A DNA stretch of 64,000 nucleotides from Permianibacter sp046297695. Lineage in GTDB: Bacteria > Pseudomonadota > Gammaproteobacteria > Enterobacterales > Permianibacteraceae. The notes below the pieces were generated by a model. The model had not been told where the DNA came from. It ran no database searches and saw only the letters and a program-made list of their open reading frames with translations. Made by a program: the position numbers and the translations under genes. The DNA lies in assembly GCA_046297695.1 (NCBI GenBank), contig JBKBHF010000021.1, positions 1 to 64,000 of the forward strand. The letters run 5' to 3'. Numbering within the stretch: position 1 is the stretch's first letter; each line of letters starts with the position of its first letter. Positions 8,455 to 17,416 of the stretch are shown piece by piece.

Positions 8455-9294
8455 TCACTGGGCCTGCTTGCCTTTCAGCGCGGTTATCGCAGCCCGCGCC
8501 TGCAATTCGGCATTTTCAAAATGGCGCAGCTCGGCCTGCAGCTGCTCCGGATCGGCCGAGACCAGCCAGTCTTCGCCTTTGCGGACATTGATCACCGCGA
8601 AGCTCAGCCGCAAATCGCGCCGGCGTTGCAGCTGGCGATTGCCCCAGGCCGAAAACTGGTTCGGCACCAAGCGATAACGCTCCAGACTCTGGCCGGGCAG
8701 CGGCCGGATCAGTTCATGGGTCAGCACTTCATACACCCACGGTTCAGTGCGATCCGGGCTGCTCAGCGTGCCGCGCAGTTTGACCCCGGTGACCGGCTGG
8801 TCCGTGCGGTTGATCAGATCGAACTCGACCACCGCCTGCGGCATGTAATCGCCGGTGGTCCAGCTGTAGCGGGCATTCTGCACACCGACATCACGCAGCT
8901 GTTCGAGTTCAGCGGTAGCTTGGGCCAGTTTGGCTTTGACCTCCTGTTGGGCGCGCTGGGCCGCCGCCAACGTGCGCTCCTCACGGGTCAAGCGCAGGGC
9001 GTCGGCCATCTCGATGATGTCGTCGTAATCGTCGCCATCGAGTACCCGCAACAGCGCCGGGCCAAGCGTGGCATCTTCGGCGATGGCCACCGCGTCTTCC
9101 GGTGGCTTGCCGCTGTAGCCCACTTCCGAGAGGGCAATGACTGCCAGCGCGTCGGCCAGGGCCTTGCGCTGTTCTGGAGTCCGTTCCGCCGTCATGTCGC
9201 GCAGGCTGTCCGCCAGCGCGTCGGTATCGCTGTTGTCAATCGTGGGTTGGCAAGCCGCCAGAAGCAGCAGCGGCAGGCACAGCAGCCGGCGCAT
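8455..9294 (-). CDS. Predicted lipoprotein with central coiled coil
   Basis: 279 residues with a lipoprotein signal: hydrophobic segment then LLLAAC, lipidated Cys near residue 15. A helical N-terminal part is followed by an Ala/Glu/Gln-rich coiled coil at about residues 106-135. A beta-rich C-terminal part (VVEFDLINRTDQPVTGVKLRG) resembles extracytoplasmic Ig-like folds. The N-terminal layout (ID...LADSLRDMT...EQRKALADAL) resembles small uncharacterised lipoprotein families, but I cannot name one with confidence. It stands alone, downstream of the kinase operon on the same strand. Confidence 0.75.
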   Translation of the reverse strand: MRRLLCLPLLLLAACQPTIDNSDTDALADSLRDMTAERTPEQRKALADALAVIALSEVGYSGKPPEDAVAIAEDATLGPALLRVLDGDDYDDIIEMADALRLTREERTLAAAQRAQQEVKAKLAQATAELEQLRDVGVQNARYSWTTGDYMPQAVVEFDLINRTDQPVTGVKLRGTLSSPDRTEPWVYEVLTHELIRPLPGQSLERYRLVPNQFSAWGNRQLQRRRDLRLSFAVINVRKGEDWLVSADPEQLQAELRHFENAELQARAAITALKGKQAQ

Positions 9295-9423
9295 GGAATC
9301 CTCGTGAAGGCGTTGAAATGGGGCCGTACCAATTATGGTAGCAGGGGAAATGACGCTCGCTGGAGTTATCGTCCGACCGACGGTCGCGGCTGCCGGTTTG
9401 CCGGCGGCCGGCGCTGACGATAA

Positions 9424-11622
9424 TCAGCCCAGCAAGCGGCGCAAGGCTTCGATGTCGTAAGCACGGGCCAGCTTCTGCAGCTGCTCGCCGAGTGCCGCCT
9501 GTTCCGGTTCGCGTTCGCGCAGCTCGGCGCCGAAATCCCGGATCCGGGCCAGGGCGCCGGTCGACAGCCAGGCCCGCAGGTGTGCCAGCTCGCTGGCCGA
9601 CAGGGTTTCGCTGATGACCAGCGTTTCGTCATGGGCGGCGTCGCTCGGGCCAGCTTTCTCGGCGTAGCGGTATTGCACCGGCAGACACTTGGCTATGGTG
9701 GCGCAGGTCTGGGCCAGATCGACCGGCTTCAACACCAGACCATCGAAATGGGCGCGGATGTCGGCATTGACCTGGGCATCGAAAACGCTGGCGGTGAAGG
9801 CCAGCACCGGCAACCCGTGATGGCGCGCCCGCAGCTGCCTGGCGCACTCGATGCCGTCCATGCCCGGCATCCGGATATCCATGAACACCAGCGCCGGCCG
9901 CGATTTGGCCACCGACACCAGCGCCGCTTCGCCGGAATCGACCGTGTCGACCCGGAAGCCGATCTGACGCAGTTGCAGCGCCAGCGTATCGCGGTTGTGG
10001 GCGACATCGTCGACGATCAGGATGTGCGGTTGCTCGCTGCCGACCAAGCCGACCGGCGTCAGCATTTCGCCCTCTTCGATGGGCACATCGCTGACCGGCA
10101 GCGGCAGGTTGAAGCGGAAGCACGAGCCTTTGCCGGGCTGGCTTTCCAGCTGCAAGGTGCCGCCGAGCATTTCCACCAGCCGCCGGGCGATCGACAAGCC
10201 AAGGCCAGTGCCTTCCTGCCCCCATTGCTGGGCCGCGGCGCCGGCCTGCTGGAACGGATCAAAAATGCGCTGCTGATCGCGTTCGGAAATACCGATACCG
10301 GTATCGCGCACGGCAAACTGCAGCTGGCCCGGCAGCTGCGGCCGCACGCTCATTTCAATCTGGCCGTGCTCGGTGAATTTCACCGCATTGCCGAGCAGGT
10401 TGATCAAAATCTGCTTGATCTTCGCCATGTCGCCGACCACCGCAGCCGGCAAGCCCGGATCGCGCTGTACCAACAGCTGCAGGCCTTTGCTGTCGGCACG
10501 CGGCCGCACCACCGCCGAAACATCGTCGATCAACCGGGTCAGCGCAAACGGTGCATCCACCCGCTCCATCCGGCCCTGTTCAATTTTGGACAGATCCAGA
10601 ATCCGGTTGATCAACTCCAGCAAATGGTCAGCGCAGCGGTTGATGTTGGCGACGAACTCGGCCACTTCCTGCGGCTCCCGTTCCCCCTGACTGAGCAGCT
10701 GGGCGTAACCGATGATGCCGTTCAGTGGCGTGCGCAATTCATGGCTCATGTGCGCCAGGAAGTAGGTCTTGGCTTCGCTGGCGTGTTCTGCCTGCTCGCG
10801 GGCCGCGATCAATTCTTTCTCGATGGTGTTGCGGCGCTGGATTTCCGCTTCCAGCTGCTGATTGGTGTCGCTCAGCGCCTGGGTACGCTGCGCCACCATC
10901 TCGGTCAGATGGCCCTGATGGCTGCGCAGATCCATCAACACCGCCATGTAGCGTTCGGCCAGCGCCTGCAGTTCGTTCGGCGGCAGCTCGGCCACCACTT
11001 TCGGCAAATCGCCGGGCGCCGCATCGTCGGCCAGCGCCGCTTGCAGATGCAATAGCGGCCGGCCGACATAACGCTCGACCAGCACGTACATCAGCAGCAA
11101 CACCGCCACGGTGAAACCGCCCACCAGCGTGACCATGCTGATCAGGAATTCCTGCAGCGCCGAGCGCACCTCTTCATCGCTGAATTCCAGTTCGACCGAC
11201 GCCAGTTCGGTACCGCGCGCCTTGATGGTGAACGCCCGCATCACCGCGCCGTCGCTGCGCGTGGCAGGTGCGCCGGCCTGCTCCAGCAAGTCCGGGTTCT
11301 GGCTGCGATCAAACCACCATTCGTAACGGGCCGCGCTTTGATCGGTGATGTGCACCCGCTGCAACTCATCGAGATAGGACAGCGCCTTGACCGCCTCGCC
11401 GATCTGGCTTTCGTCAAACTCCCACAGCGGTTCGCGCAGCGCCACCGACAATACTTCGGTCGCGCCTTCCATGCGCTGCTCGAATTCCTCTTGCAACGCA
11501 TCGCGGGTGCTCTGATAGCGGATGACCCCGAACAACGGGATCAGCACCAGCACCAACAGTGCGACCCGGAGAAACAGCTGCGACTGCAAACGTTCCCGGC
11601 GTTTTCCCTCACCGTTCATCAA
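9424..11622 (-). CDS. Hybrid sensor histidine kinase with receiver domain
   Basis: Membrane kinase of 732 residues. TM1 is at about 15-34, a periplasmic sensor of ~120 residues follows, and TM2 is at about 155-177. A linker coiled coil leads to HisKA (SHELRTPLNGIIG, phospho-His near 294), a HATPase domain (DTGIGISERDQQRIFDPFQQ, GTGLGLSIARRL) and a receiver domain with phospho-Asp near 582 (VFMDIRMPGMDG). The helical C-terminal tail lacks an obvious HPt histidine. It shares a 4-bp overlap with the preceding HD-GYP gene, forming a two-gene operon. It is divergent from a TorT-like binding protein, a plausible sensory partner. Confidence 0.9.
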   Translation of the reverse strand: MMNGEGKRRERLQSQLFLRVALLVLVLIPLFGVIRYQSTRDALQEEFEQRMEGATEVLSVALREPLWEFDESQIGEAVKALSYLDELQRVHITDQSAARYEWWFDRSQNPDLLEQAGAPATRSDGAVMRAFTIKARGTELASVELEFSDEEVRSALQEFLISMVTLVGGFTVAVLLLMYVLVERYVGRPLLHLQAALADDAAPGDLPKVVAELPPNELQALAERYMAVLMDLRSHQGHLTEMVAQRTQALSDTNQQLEAEIQRRNTIEKELIAAREQAEHASEAKTYFLAHMSHELRTPLNGIIGYAQLLSQGEREPQEVAEFVANINRCADHLLELINRILDLSKIEQGRMERVDAPFALTRLIDDVSAVVRPRADSKGLQLLVQRDPGLPAAVVGDMAKIKQILINLLGNAVKFTEHGQIEMSVRPQLPGQLQFAVRDTGIGISERDQQRIFDPFQQAGAAAQQWGQEGTGLGLSIARRLVEMLGGTLQLESQPGKGSCFRFNLPLPVSDVPIEEGEMLTPVGLVGSEQPHILIVDDVAHNRDTLALQLRQIGFRVDTVDSGEAALVSVAKSRPALVFMDIRMPGMDGIECARQLRARHHGLPVLAFTASVFDAQVNADIRAHFDGLVLKPVDLAQTCATIAKCLPVQYRYAEKAGPSDAAHDETLVISETLSASELAHLRAWLSTGALARIRDFGAELREREPEQAALGEQLQKLARAYDIEALRRLLG

Positions 11623-12698
11623 AGCACCTCGGTCATCCCGACCTGCTGGACATCCAAATCAAATACCGGCCGCAGCAGCTCCTGGTGTTGCACCACCAAG
11701 GCCAGCAGGTCCGGATCAAAATGTATCGGGTTGGTGCGGCCATCGCCTTCCACCAGCACCCGCATGGCATGGTCGTGACTGTACGCCGGCTTGTACGGCC
11801 GACGCGAGCGCAGCGCGTCATAAGTATCGACCAGGGTGGTGATGCGCGCCGCCAGCGGAATGTCCTGACCGCGTCGGCCGTTCGGATAGCCGCTGCCATC
11901 GAAACGCTCATGGTGACAGCAGGCGATTTCGGCGGCCATCTGAAACAGCGGTTGTGGATACTTGCGCAGAATTTTCGCGCCGGCTTCGGCATGCGTGCGC
12001 ATGATGTCCCATTCGTCGGCATCGAGTGGGCCGGCTTTCAGCAGGATGCGATCCGGTATCGAGACCTTGCCGATATCGTGCAACGGCGCCGCGTGTTTGA
12101 TCCGGCGACAGAAATCGGCATCGCAGCCGGCCAGCATTGCCAGCTTGCTGGCGTACTCGCCAATCCGGCGGGTGTGGTTGCCGGTGTCCTTGTCACGAAA
12201 CTCGCCGGCCCGCGCCAGCAGCGCCAAGGCTTGCTCATAGGAATCGTTGAGTTCGGACACCAGCGTATGCACGGCCTGGGTTTTGCGCTGCACTTCGCTT
12301 TCGAGCTGGGTGCGCAAACGGAACAGATCGAGATGGGTGCGCAAGCGCGCCAGCAATTCATCAACCTGAAACGGTTTGCTGACGTAATCCATGCCGCCGA
12401 CTTGAAAACCGCGGATCTTGCTTTGCGGCGTGCTGTCCGCAGACAGGAACAAGATCGGCACCTGCGCCATGCCTTCCAGCGCGCGCAGGCGCTGACAGGT
12501 TTCGTAACCGTCCATGCCGCCCGGCATCATGACGTCGAGCAGCACAATCTCCGGCTTGGCCAGCGGCGTCATCTGCAAGGCCATCTCGCCGCTGTTGGCC
12601 GCGTACACGTCAAAGCCCTGCCGTTCCAGCATCTCGCCAACCACTGCCAGATTGGTGCTGTTGTCATCCACCACCAGCACCCGCGCCGCTGCCGCCAT
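11619..12698 (-). CDS. Response regulator with HD-GYP c-di-GMP phosphodiesterase domain
   Basis: 359 residues: an N-terminal receiver with phospho-Asp about residue 55 (VLLDVMMPGGMDG), a coiled linker, and an HD-GYP domain with the HD pair at 207-208 (LHDIGK) and HHERFDGSGYP at 262-272. HD-GYP enzymes hydrolyse c-di-GMP to pGpG or GMP. The receiver has one extra Gly in the usual MPGMDG turn. It is the first gene of the operon, and its ATG overlaps nothing upstream. The downstream kinase gene starts within its stop codon. The likely flow is kinase to receiver to c-di-GMP breakdown. Confidence 0.9.
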   Translation of the reverse strand: MAAAARVLVVDDNSTNLAVVGEMLERQGFDVYAANSGEMALQMTPLAKPEIVLLDVMMPGGMDGYETCQRLRALEGMAQVPILFLSADSTPQSKIRGFQVGGMDYVSKPFQVDELLARLRTHLDLFRLRTQLESEVQRKTQAVHTLVSELNDSYEQALALLARAGEFRDKDTGNHTRRIGEYASKLAMLAGCDADFCRRIKHAAPLHDIGKVSIPDRILLKAGPLDADEWDIMRTHAEAGAKILRKYPQPLFQMAAEIACCHHERFDGSGYPNGRRGQDIPLAARITTLVDTYDALRSRRPYKPAYSHDHAMRVLVEGDGRTNPIHFDPDLLALVVQHQELLRPVFDLDVQQVGMTEVL

Positions 12699-12778
12699 AT
12701 CCGTGTCTCATGTCCCGGTGTTCGCTGAGTCTAGCCTATACTGCCGGCAGGCTCCCTGCGATCGTCGGGGTTCTCGGG

Positions 12779-13825
12779 ATGCAATGCATTGCGGCATGGA
12801 TGGCTTGTCTGCTGACACTGCTGGCGAGTCCGGTGGCAACGGCCGACTGGTTTCCCTATCCGGTCGAACGCACGGTCGCGCTCGGCAATCGCAGCGACCG
12901 GCTGCAGTTCCGTTACGAACCACTCTCCGCCAGCACACAACCGTGGCGGCTGTGTGCGGCGCTGCCGCACCGCAAGGACGATTACTGGCGTGCGATCGAT
13001 TGGGGCCTGCAAAGCGAGGCCAAGCGCATCGGCGTCCAGCTCGACATCGTCTACGCCGGCGGCTACGACCAGCTGGCGCAACAAATCCGGCAATTGCGGG
13101 AGCGCTGCGGCAACGGCCAGTATCACGCCGTGCTCATCGGCGCCGTGCACGAGCGGGCACTCAATCCGACCCTGGCCACACTGGCTGGCGCCGGTCTGCC
13201 ACTCATCGATCTCATCAACGGCATCGACAGCCCGCATGTCAGCGCCCGGGCGCGGGTCGCGTTTTCGGACATGGGCGCTGCTGCCGCCGATTTCATCAAT
13301 GCGCTGTGCGCCCGCGAACGCCGGCAGTTTCGCATCGCCTGGTTTCCCGGCCCGAAAGGGGCTGGCTGGGTACGCGACGGCGACGCCGGTTTTCGCAAGC
13401 AGCTGCGGCCGGACTGCGGCCAGATCGTCCACAGCAGTCATGGCGACACCGGCCTGCGGGTGCAGACCGAGCTGGTGCAAACGGCACTGAAAACGCAACC
13501 GGATCTGGATTTGGTGGTGGGCACGGCCGTCACCGCCGAAGCGGCGTCGCATCTGCTGCGCAGGGCTGGCGAACCGCGTATCCGCACCCTAGCCTACTAC
13601 CTCAACGCCAGTGTGTTTCGCGGCTTGCGCAGCGGCCGGATCCTGGCCGCGCCGACCGATTCGCCGGTGATTCAGGCCCGCATCGCCATCGATCTGGCGG
13701 TGCGCATTCTGGAGAAGCAACCGTACGAACGGCAGGTGGGGCCGCGGGTGGTGTTGCTCGATCACTACAACATCTACAACTTCCACCCGGATTTCGCCTT
13801 GGCGCCAGAAGATCTGGCGCCGTGA
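12779..13825 (+). CDS. TorT-like periplasmic binding protein
   Basis: Periplasmic sugar-binding-protein fold, most like TorT, the periplasmic partner of the TMAO sensor kinase TorS. With the ATG at 12779 it has 348 residues (TorT about 342) and a signal peptide ending VATA-DW. WRLCAALPHRKDDYWRAIDWG, YDQLAQQIRQLRERC and VGTAVTAEAASHLLRRAG fit the TorT/ribose-binding pattern. An ATG at 12710 would give a longer and less plausible signal. It is divergent from the HD-GYP/hybrid-kinase operon with ~80 bp between starts, suggesting a sensory module. No TMAO reductase gene is present. Confidence 0.75.
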   Translation: MQCIAAWMACLLTLLASPVATADWFPYPVERTVALGNRSDRLQFRYEPLSASTQPWRLCAALPHRKDDYWRAIDWGLQSEAKRIGVQLDIVYAGGYDQLAQQIRQLRERCGNGQYHAVLIGAVHERALNPTLATLAGAGLPLIDLINGIDSPHVSARARVAFSDMGAAAADFINALCARERRQFRIAWFPGPKGAGWVRDGDAGFRKQLRPDCGQIVHSSHGDTGLRVQTELVQTALKTQPDLDLVVGTAVTAEAASHLLRRAGEPRIRTLAYYLNASVFRGLRSGRILAAPTDSPVIQARIAIDLAVRILEKQPYERQVGPRVVLLDHYNIYNFHPDFALAPEDLAP

Positions 13826-13835
13826 GGTGCGCAAC

Positions 13836-14753
13836 TCAGCGGGCCGCCGCCACCGCCTGGGCGCGACCGGCGGTCGGCAGGCCCTGATGCGCGCGCAGCA
13901 GCTGGACCAGATGGATCAAAGTACGCCGGCGTGAAGTGCTGGCGCGAAACACCAGACCGACCGTGCGCTCGGTGCTGGCTTTGAGCGGCAAATAGCGCAC
14001 GCCATCTTCCTGATCCCGCACGGCCATTTTCGGCATCAAGGTGATGCCGATGCCGCCCGCGACCATTTGCCGCAGGGTTTCCAGACTGCTGGCGCGGAAA
14101 GTGGCATTTTCGCCGGCACCGGCAAGCTGACAGACTTCCAGCGCCTGATCGCGCAGGCAATGACCATCCTCCAGCAACAGCAGCGACTGACCTTGCAGAT
14201 CGTCCAGCGCCACCTGCTTGCGCTTGGCGAGCAGATGCTGCTTCGGCACCGCCAGCAAGAACGGCTCACTGAACAGCGGAATCGCTTCGAGACCGTCATT
14301 CGGTACCGGCAAAGCCAGCAGCGCGGCATCGAGCTCGCCGCGCTGCACGAGCTGAATCAGATGCGGGGTTTTGTCCTCGACCAGAAACAGTTTCAGATCC
14401 GGCAATTTCTGCCGCAGCATCGGCAGCACCGACGGCAGGTAGTACGGCGCCAGCGTCGGAAACGCACCAAGCCGCAACTCACCCACCAGCGGATCGGACG
14501 CCGAACGCGCCAGCTGCACCAGCGCATCGGCGTCACTGACAATGCGCCGGGCGCGGGTCGCAATTTCGCTGCCCAGTGCCGTCAATTGCACCCGCCGGCT
14601 GTCGCGTTCGATCAGCTGGGCACCGAGGTATTCCTCGAGCTTTTTCAGCTGCTGGCTCAAGGTCGGCTGCGAGACATGACAGGCTTCGGCGGCTTTGCCG
14701 AAATGTTTGTACTCGGCCACCGCCACCAGATACTGCAAATCACGCAGGTTCAT
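13836..14753 (-). CDS. oxyR: Hydrogen-peroxide sensing regulator OxyR (LysR family)
   Basis: LysR-type activator of 305 residues, like E. coli OxyR. N-terminal winged helix-turn-helix: MNLRDLQYLVAVAEYKHFGK and CHVSQPTLSQQLKKLEEYLG. The redox pair falls at C199 and C208 in LEDGHCLRDQALEVC, the same numbering as E. coli; oxidation to a disulfide activates the protein. It is divergent from the ahpC/ahpD cluster, with a strong OxyR-type palindrome between them at 14814. The gene ends 10 bp from the convergent TorT-like gene. Confidence 0.95.
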   Translation of the reverse strand: MNLRDLQYLVAVAEYKHFGKAAEACHVSQPTLSQQLKKLEEYLGAQLIERDSRRVQLTALGSEIATRARRIVSDADALVQLARSASDPLVGELRLGAFPTLAPYYLPSVLPMLRQKLPDLKLFLVEDKTPHLIQLVQRGELDAALLALPVPNDGLEAIPLFSEPFLLAVPKQHLLAKRKQVALDDLQGQSLLLLEDGHCLRDQALEVCQLAGAGENATFRASSLETLRQMVAGGIGITLMPKMAVRDQEDGVRYLPLKASTERTVGLVFRASTSRRRTLIHLVQLLRAHQGLPTAGRAQAVAAAR

Positions 14754-14813
14754 CGTTCACTCCCATATCGAAGCTGGTCGGCATGAGCGGGACTATGCCG
14801 CCAAGCCGGTTCA

Positions 14814-14850
14814 ATAGGCAATACCTATCAAACAGATTCAACCGTTCGAA
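14814..14850. promoter_or_regulatory. OxyR binding site between oxyR and ahpC
   Basis: A perfect palindrome ATAGG-CAATA-CCTAT (14814-14828) matches the OxyR half pattern ATAG-N7-CTAT. After exactly 7 nt comes a weaker second element, ATTC-N7-CGAA (14836-14850), in the expected four-contact register. The position is ~60 bp upstream of oxyR, consistent with control in both directions. Confidence 0.7.
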
Positions 14851-14929
14851 TGGGCAAATCCGGCTGTCACCGCGAAGATGGCGCCACCCGAAACGACCAC
14901 GGCATTTGCCGTGGAAACCGGAGTAACCG

Positions 14930-15040
14930 ATGCGCGATCCCGACTCCTGGTGGTGGCTGTGCCTGCACGCCGCCGCCAACACGGAAGCCGGCAGCGAAAG
15001 CGAATGGGAATGCCTGTGCGCCGATTTGCTGGCGCCCTGA
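14930..15040 (+). CDS. Putative 36-residue Cys/Trp-rich small protein
   Basis: A short ORF between the OxyR site and ahpC. GGAGT lies 7 nt before ATG 14930, a good ribosome-binding site, and the frame ends TGA at 15038-15040. The peptide begins MRDPDSWWWLCLHAAA and later has ECLC, giving three cysteines and four tryptophans in 36 residues. It ends 52 bp before ahpC, so it would be co-transcribed under OxyR control. I do not recognise a family. It may be a leader peptide or a redox micro-protein; both are inference. Confidence 0.45.
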   Translation: MRDPDSWWWLCLHAAANTEAGSESEWECLCADLLAP

Positions 15041-15092
15041 TCCCGATGCCATTGCCGATTTGTTCTTCACTCACTGTAAAGGAGCTGTAGCC

Positions 15093-15632
15093 ATGTTGTC
15101 CGTTGGTAAAAAACTGCCTGCCTTCAACCTGAAAGCCACTGTCAGCAACGACATCAACAACGCGTTTGTCGACATCCGCCATGATCAATTTGCCGGCAAG
15201 TGGCTGGTGTTGTTTGCCTGGCCGAAAGATTTCACTTTCGTCTGCCCGACCGAGATCGCCGAGTTCGGCAAGCTGAACAGCGAATTCGCCGACCGCGGCG
15301 CACAAGTGCTGGGCATGTCGACCGACACCGAGTTCGTGCACCTGGCCTGGCGTCAGCACAAGGACGAGCTGAACAAGCTGCCGTTCCCGATGCTGGCCGA
15401 TACCAAGCGGGAATTGTCGAGCGCACTCGGCATCATCGACGAAGCCGAAGGCGTCGCCCAGCGCGCGACCTTCATCGTCGACCCGGAAGGCATCATCCGC
15501 TTTGTCATGGTCACCGATCTGAATGTTGGCCGTAACGTCAAGGAAGTGCTGCGCGTACTCGATGCGCTGCAAACCGATGAGCTCTGCCCGTGCAACTGGC
15601 AGAAAGGTCAGGACACGCTGAAAGTCGGTTAA
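15093..15632 (+). CDS. ahpC: Peroxiredoxin AhpC (AhpD-coupled type)
   Basis: Thiol peroxidase of 179 residues reducing H2O2, organic peroxides and peroxynitrite. The peroxidatic Cys is about residue 51 in FTFVCPTEI. Two C-terminal cysteines sit at 165 and 167 (DELCPCNW), the arrangement known from Mycobacterium tuberculosis AhpC, which is recycled by AhpD rather than AhpF. AAGGAG lies 9 nt before ATG 15093. The ahpD gene follows after a hairpin. The upstream OxyR site suggests peroxide induction. Confidence 0.95.
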   Translation: MLSVGKKLPAFNLKATVSNDINNAFVDIRHDQFAGKWLVLFAWPKDFTFVCPTEIAEFGKLNSEFADRGAQVLGMSTDTEFVHLAWRQHKDELNKLPFPMLADTKRELSSALGIIDEAEGVAQRATFIVDPEGIIRFVMVTDLNVGRNVKEVLRVLDALQTDELCPCNWQKGQDTLKVG

Positions 15633-15650
15633 GACCTTCGGTGTGACTGT

Positions 15651-15689
15651 CGGCGGCCCGGCTTTTCGCAGGGGCGGGCCGCCGCTTTT
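15651..15689 (+). terminator. Intrinsic terminator or attenuator between ahpC and ahpD
   Basis: Perfect 10-bp stem CGGCGGCCCG/CGGGCCGCCG (15651-15660 with 15675-15684), a 14-nt loop, then CTTTT. It should lower ahpD expression relative to ahpC or end the ahpC transcript. Confidence 0.7.
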
Positions 15690-15757
15690 ATCCAGACAGA
15701 ATTCCCGTTACCCCATTGCGTCAGCGCGCGTGTCCGGCACGTGCGCAGGAGCGAGCC

Positions 15758-16303
15758 ATGTCCACTGAAAATGTAGCGATTGAAACCTTGCGCGCCGCCC
15801 TGCCCGAGGCAGCGCGTGACACCAAACTGAATCTCGGCACCGTGCTGACCAGCGACGGCGCCCCGGATCTGAACGATACCCAGATCTGGAGCATCGCCTT
15901 GGCCGTTGCCTACGCCAGCAAGAACGATCGCGTTGCCACCGCGGTCGAAGCCGATGCCCGGCACTACCTGGACGATGTCCACGTCAATGCCGCCCGCACC
16001 GCGGCGACCGTCATGGCAATGAACAACGTCTACTACCGCTTCCTGCACCTGGCCGGCGATGCCGAGCTCAGCAAGTTGCCGGCGCGGCTGCGCATGAACG
16101 GCCTCGCCAACCACGGCATTGCCAAACTCGATTTCGAATTGATGGCGCTGGCGGTATCCGCCGTCAACGGTTGCGGCATGTGCATCGAATCGCATGTGCA
16201 CGAAGTCAGCAAACAGGGCGCCAGCAAGCTCGCGATTCAGTCGAGCGTGCGCATTGCCGCGGTGCTGGTCGCCACCGCGCAGGCGCTGAGCCTGCCGCAG
16301 TAA
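15758..16303 (+). CDS. ahpD: Alkylhydroperoxidase AhpD-like reductase
   Basis: 181 residues of the AhpD/carboxymuconolactone decarboxylase fold. The redox motif CGMC lies at 139-142 with His about 146 (NGCGMCIESHVHEV) and Glu about 127, matching the Cys-x2-Cys-x3-His plus upstream Glu of AhpD. AhpD uses lipoyl-protein electrons to reduce AhpC. AGGAG precedes ATG 15758. The C-terminal double-Cys form of the neighbouring AhpC fits this pairing. It is followed by a strong bidirectional terminator. Confidence 0.92.
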   Translation: MSTENVAIETLRAALPEAARDTKLNLGTVLTSDGAPDLNDTQIWSIALAVAYASKNDRVATAVEADARHYLDDVHVNAARTAATVMAMNNVYYRFLHLAGDAELSKLPARLRMNGLANHGIAKLDFELMALAVSAVNGCGMCIESHVHEVSKQGASKLAIQSSVRIAAVLVATAQALSLPQ

Positions 16304-16345
16304 GTCCGTCGCGCAGCGGCGCAACGCGTTTCCCCGAGCGCAAGC

Positions 16346-16381
16346 AAAAAGGCGGTGGCCACGATGGCCACCGCCTTTTTT
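16346..16381. terminator. Bidirectional rho-independent terminator after ahpD
   Basis: Perfect 11-bp stem (16351-16361 with 16365-16375) with a CGA loop, flanked by five A's and six T's. It serves ahpD and the convergent EamA gene. Confidence 0.9.
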
Positions 16382-16407
16382 CCTGCGGTCACGCACCGCG
16401 GCAGCAA

Positions 16408-17310
16408 TCAGCTCTGCGCCGGCTGCGCCACGATTTTGTTGCGGGCCGGCCATTTCAGGATGCCGGTGGCGAGCGCCGTGCCGAGCAGAATGACCGCGCA
16501 GCCGAGGATCATGTTGCTGGTGATGGCTTCGCTCAGGAACAGGAGGCCCCAGAGCATGCCGAACACCGGCAGCAAATAGGTCACCGCCACCGCTTTCGTC
16601 GGGCCGACATTGGCAATCAGCCGGAAGAACAGAATGTAGGCGATGCCGGTGCAGGCAATACCCAGCGCCAATACGCTGAACCAGCGTTTCGCCGACGGCA
16701 TCGTTTCCGGCCAGTAAGCAATGGCGAACGGCAGCAGCATCAGCGTCGCGGCAATTTGACTGCCGGCGGCATTGGCAAACGGGTGCACGCCGCTCAGATG
16801 CCGCTTGGTGTAATTGGCCGCAATGCCGTACGACAACGACGCCGCGAGGCCGGCGACGATCGCCCAGCCGCTGCCATTGTCCTTGAACGAGATCTTGCCC
16901 CAGACCAGCACGGTGACGCCGAGAAAGCCGACAATCAAACCGACAATGCGGGCACCGGACAATTTGTCACCGAGCCAGAAATACGCCACCAGCGCACCGA
17001 ACAGCGGCACGCTGGCATTGAGTACCGAGGTGAACCCCGCCGTCAGCGACAGCGTCGCGAAGGCAAACAAGGTGAACGGGATCGCCGAATTGAGCAGGCC
17101 GACCACCGAAAAATGGCCGTTGTTGCCTTTGACGCCGGCAAGCTCACCACGAAAACCGAGCACCGCCAGCAAAAACACCATGGCAATCGCCACCCGGATG
17201 AAAATCAGCGGGATCGGGCCAAATTCCGGCGCGGCAATGCGCATGAACAAAAACGATGAGCCCCAGATCGCGGCCAGCACCAGCAGCTCGATGACATCAC
17301 GCGGTTTCAT
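16408..17310 (-). CDS. EamA/DMT family permease
   Basis: Inner-membrane transporter of the drug/metabolite superfamily. 300 residues with ten predicted transmembrane segments arranged as two EamA repeats; the first repeat includes LAAIWGSSFLFMRIAAPEFG and the second contains AGLAASLSYGIAANYTKRH. AGGAG lies 6 nt before the chosen ATG at 17310, ruling out a longer N-terminus. The substrate is unknown. The neighbouring LysR regulator is on the same strand upstream and may control it. Confidence 0.88.
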   Translation of the reverse strand: MKPRDVIELLVLAAIWGSSFLFMRIAAPEFGPIPLIFIRVAIAMVFLLAVLGFRGELAGVKGNNGHFSVVGLLNSAIPFTLFAFATLSLTAGFTSVLNASVPLFGALVAYFWLGDKLSGARIVGLIVGFLGVTVLVWGKISFKDNGSGWAIVAGLAASLSYGIAANYTKRHLSGVHPFANAAGSQIAATLMLLPFAIAYWPETMPSAKRWFSVLALGIACTGIAYILFFRLIANVGPTKAVAVTYLLPVFGMLWGLLFLSEAITSNMILGCAVILLGTALATGILKWPARNKIVAQPAQS

Positions 17311-17416
17311 CTGCACTCCTAAAAGCCGCCCTCGGCGGCATCGGTAATGGCGGACATTGTTTCGCAAGCAGAGCGCAGATGCCGCCGAAAACTGAACATG
17401 TCATGTCAGCGCCCTG

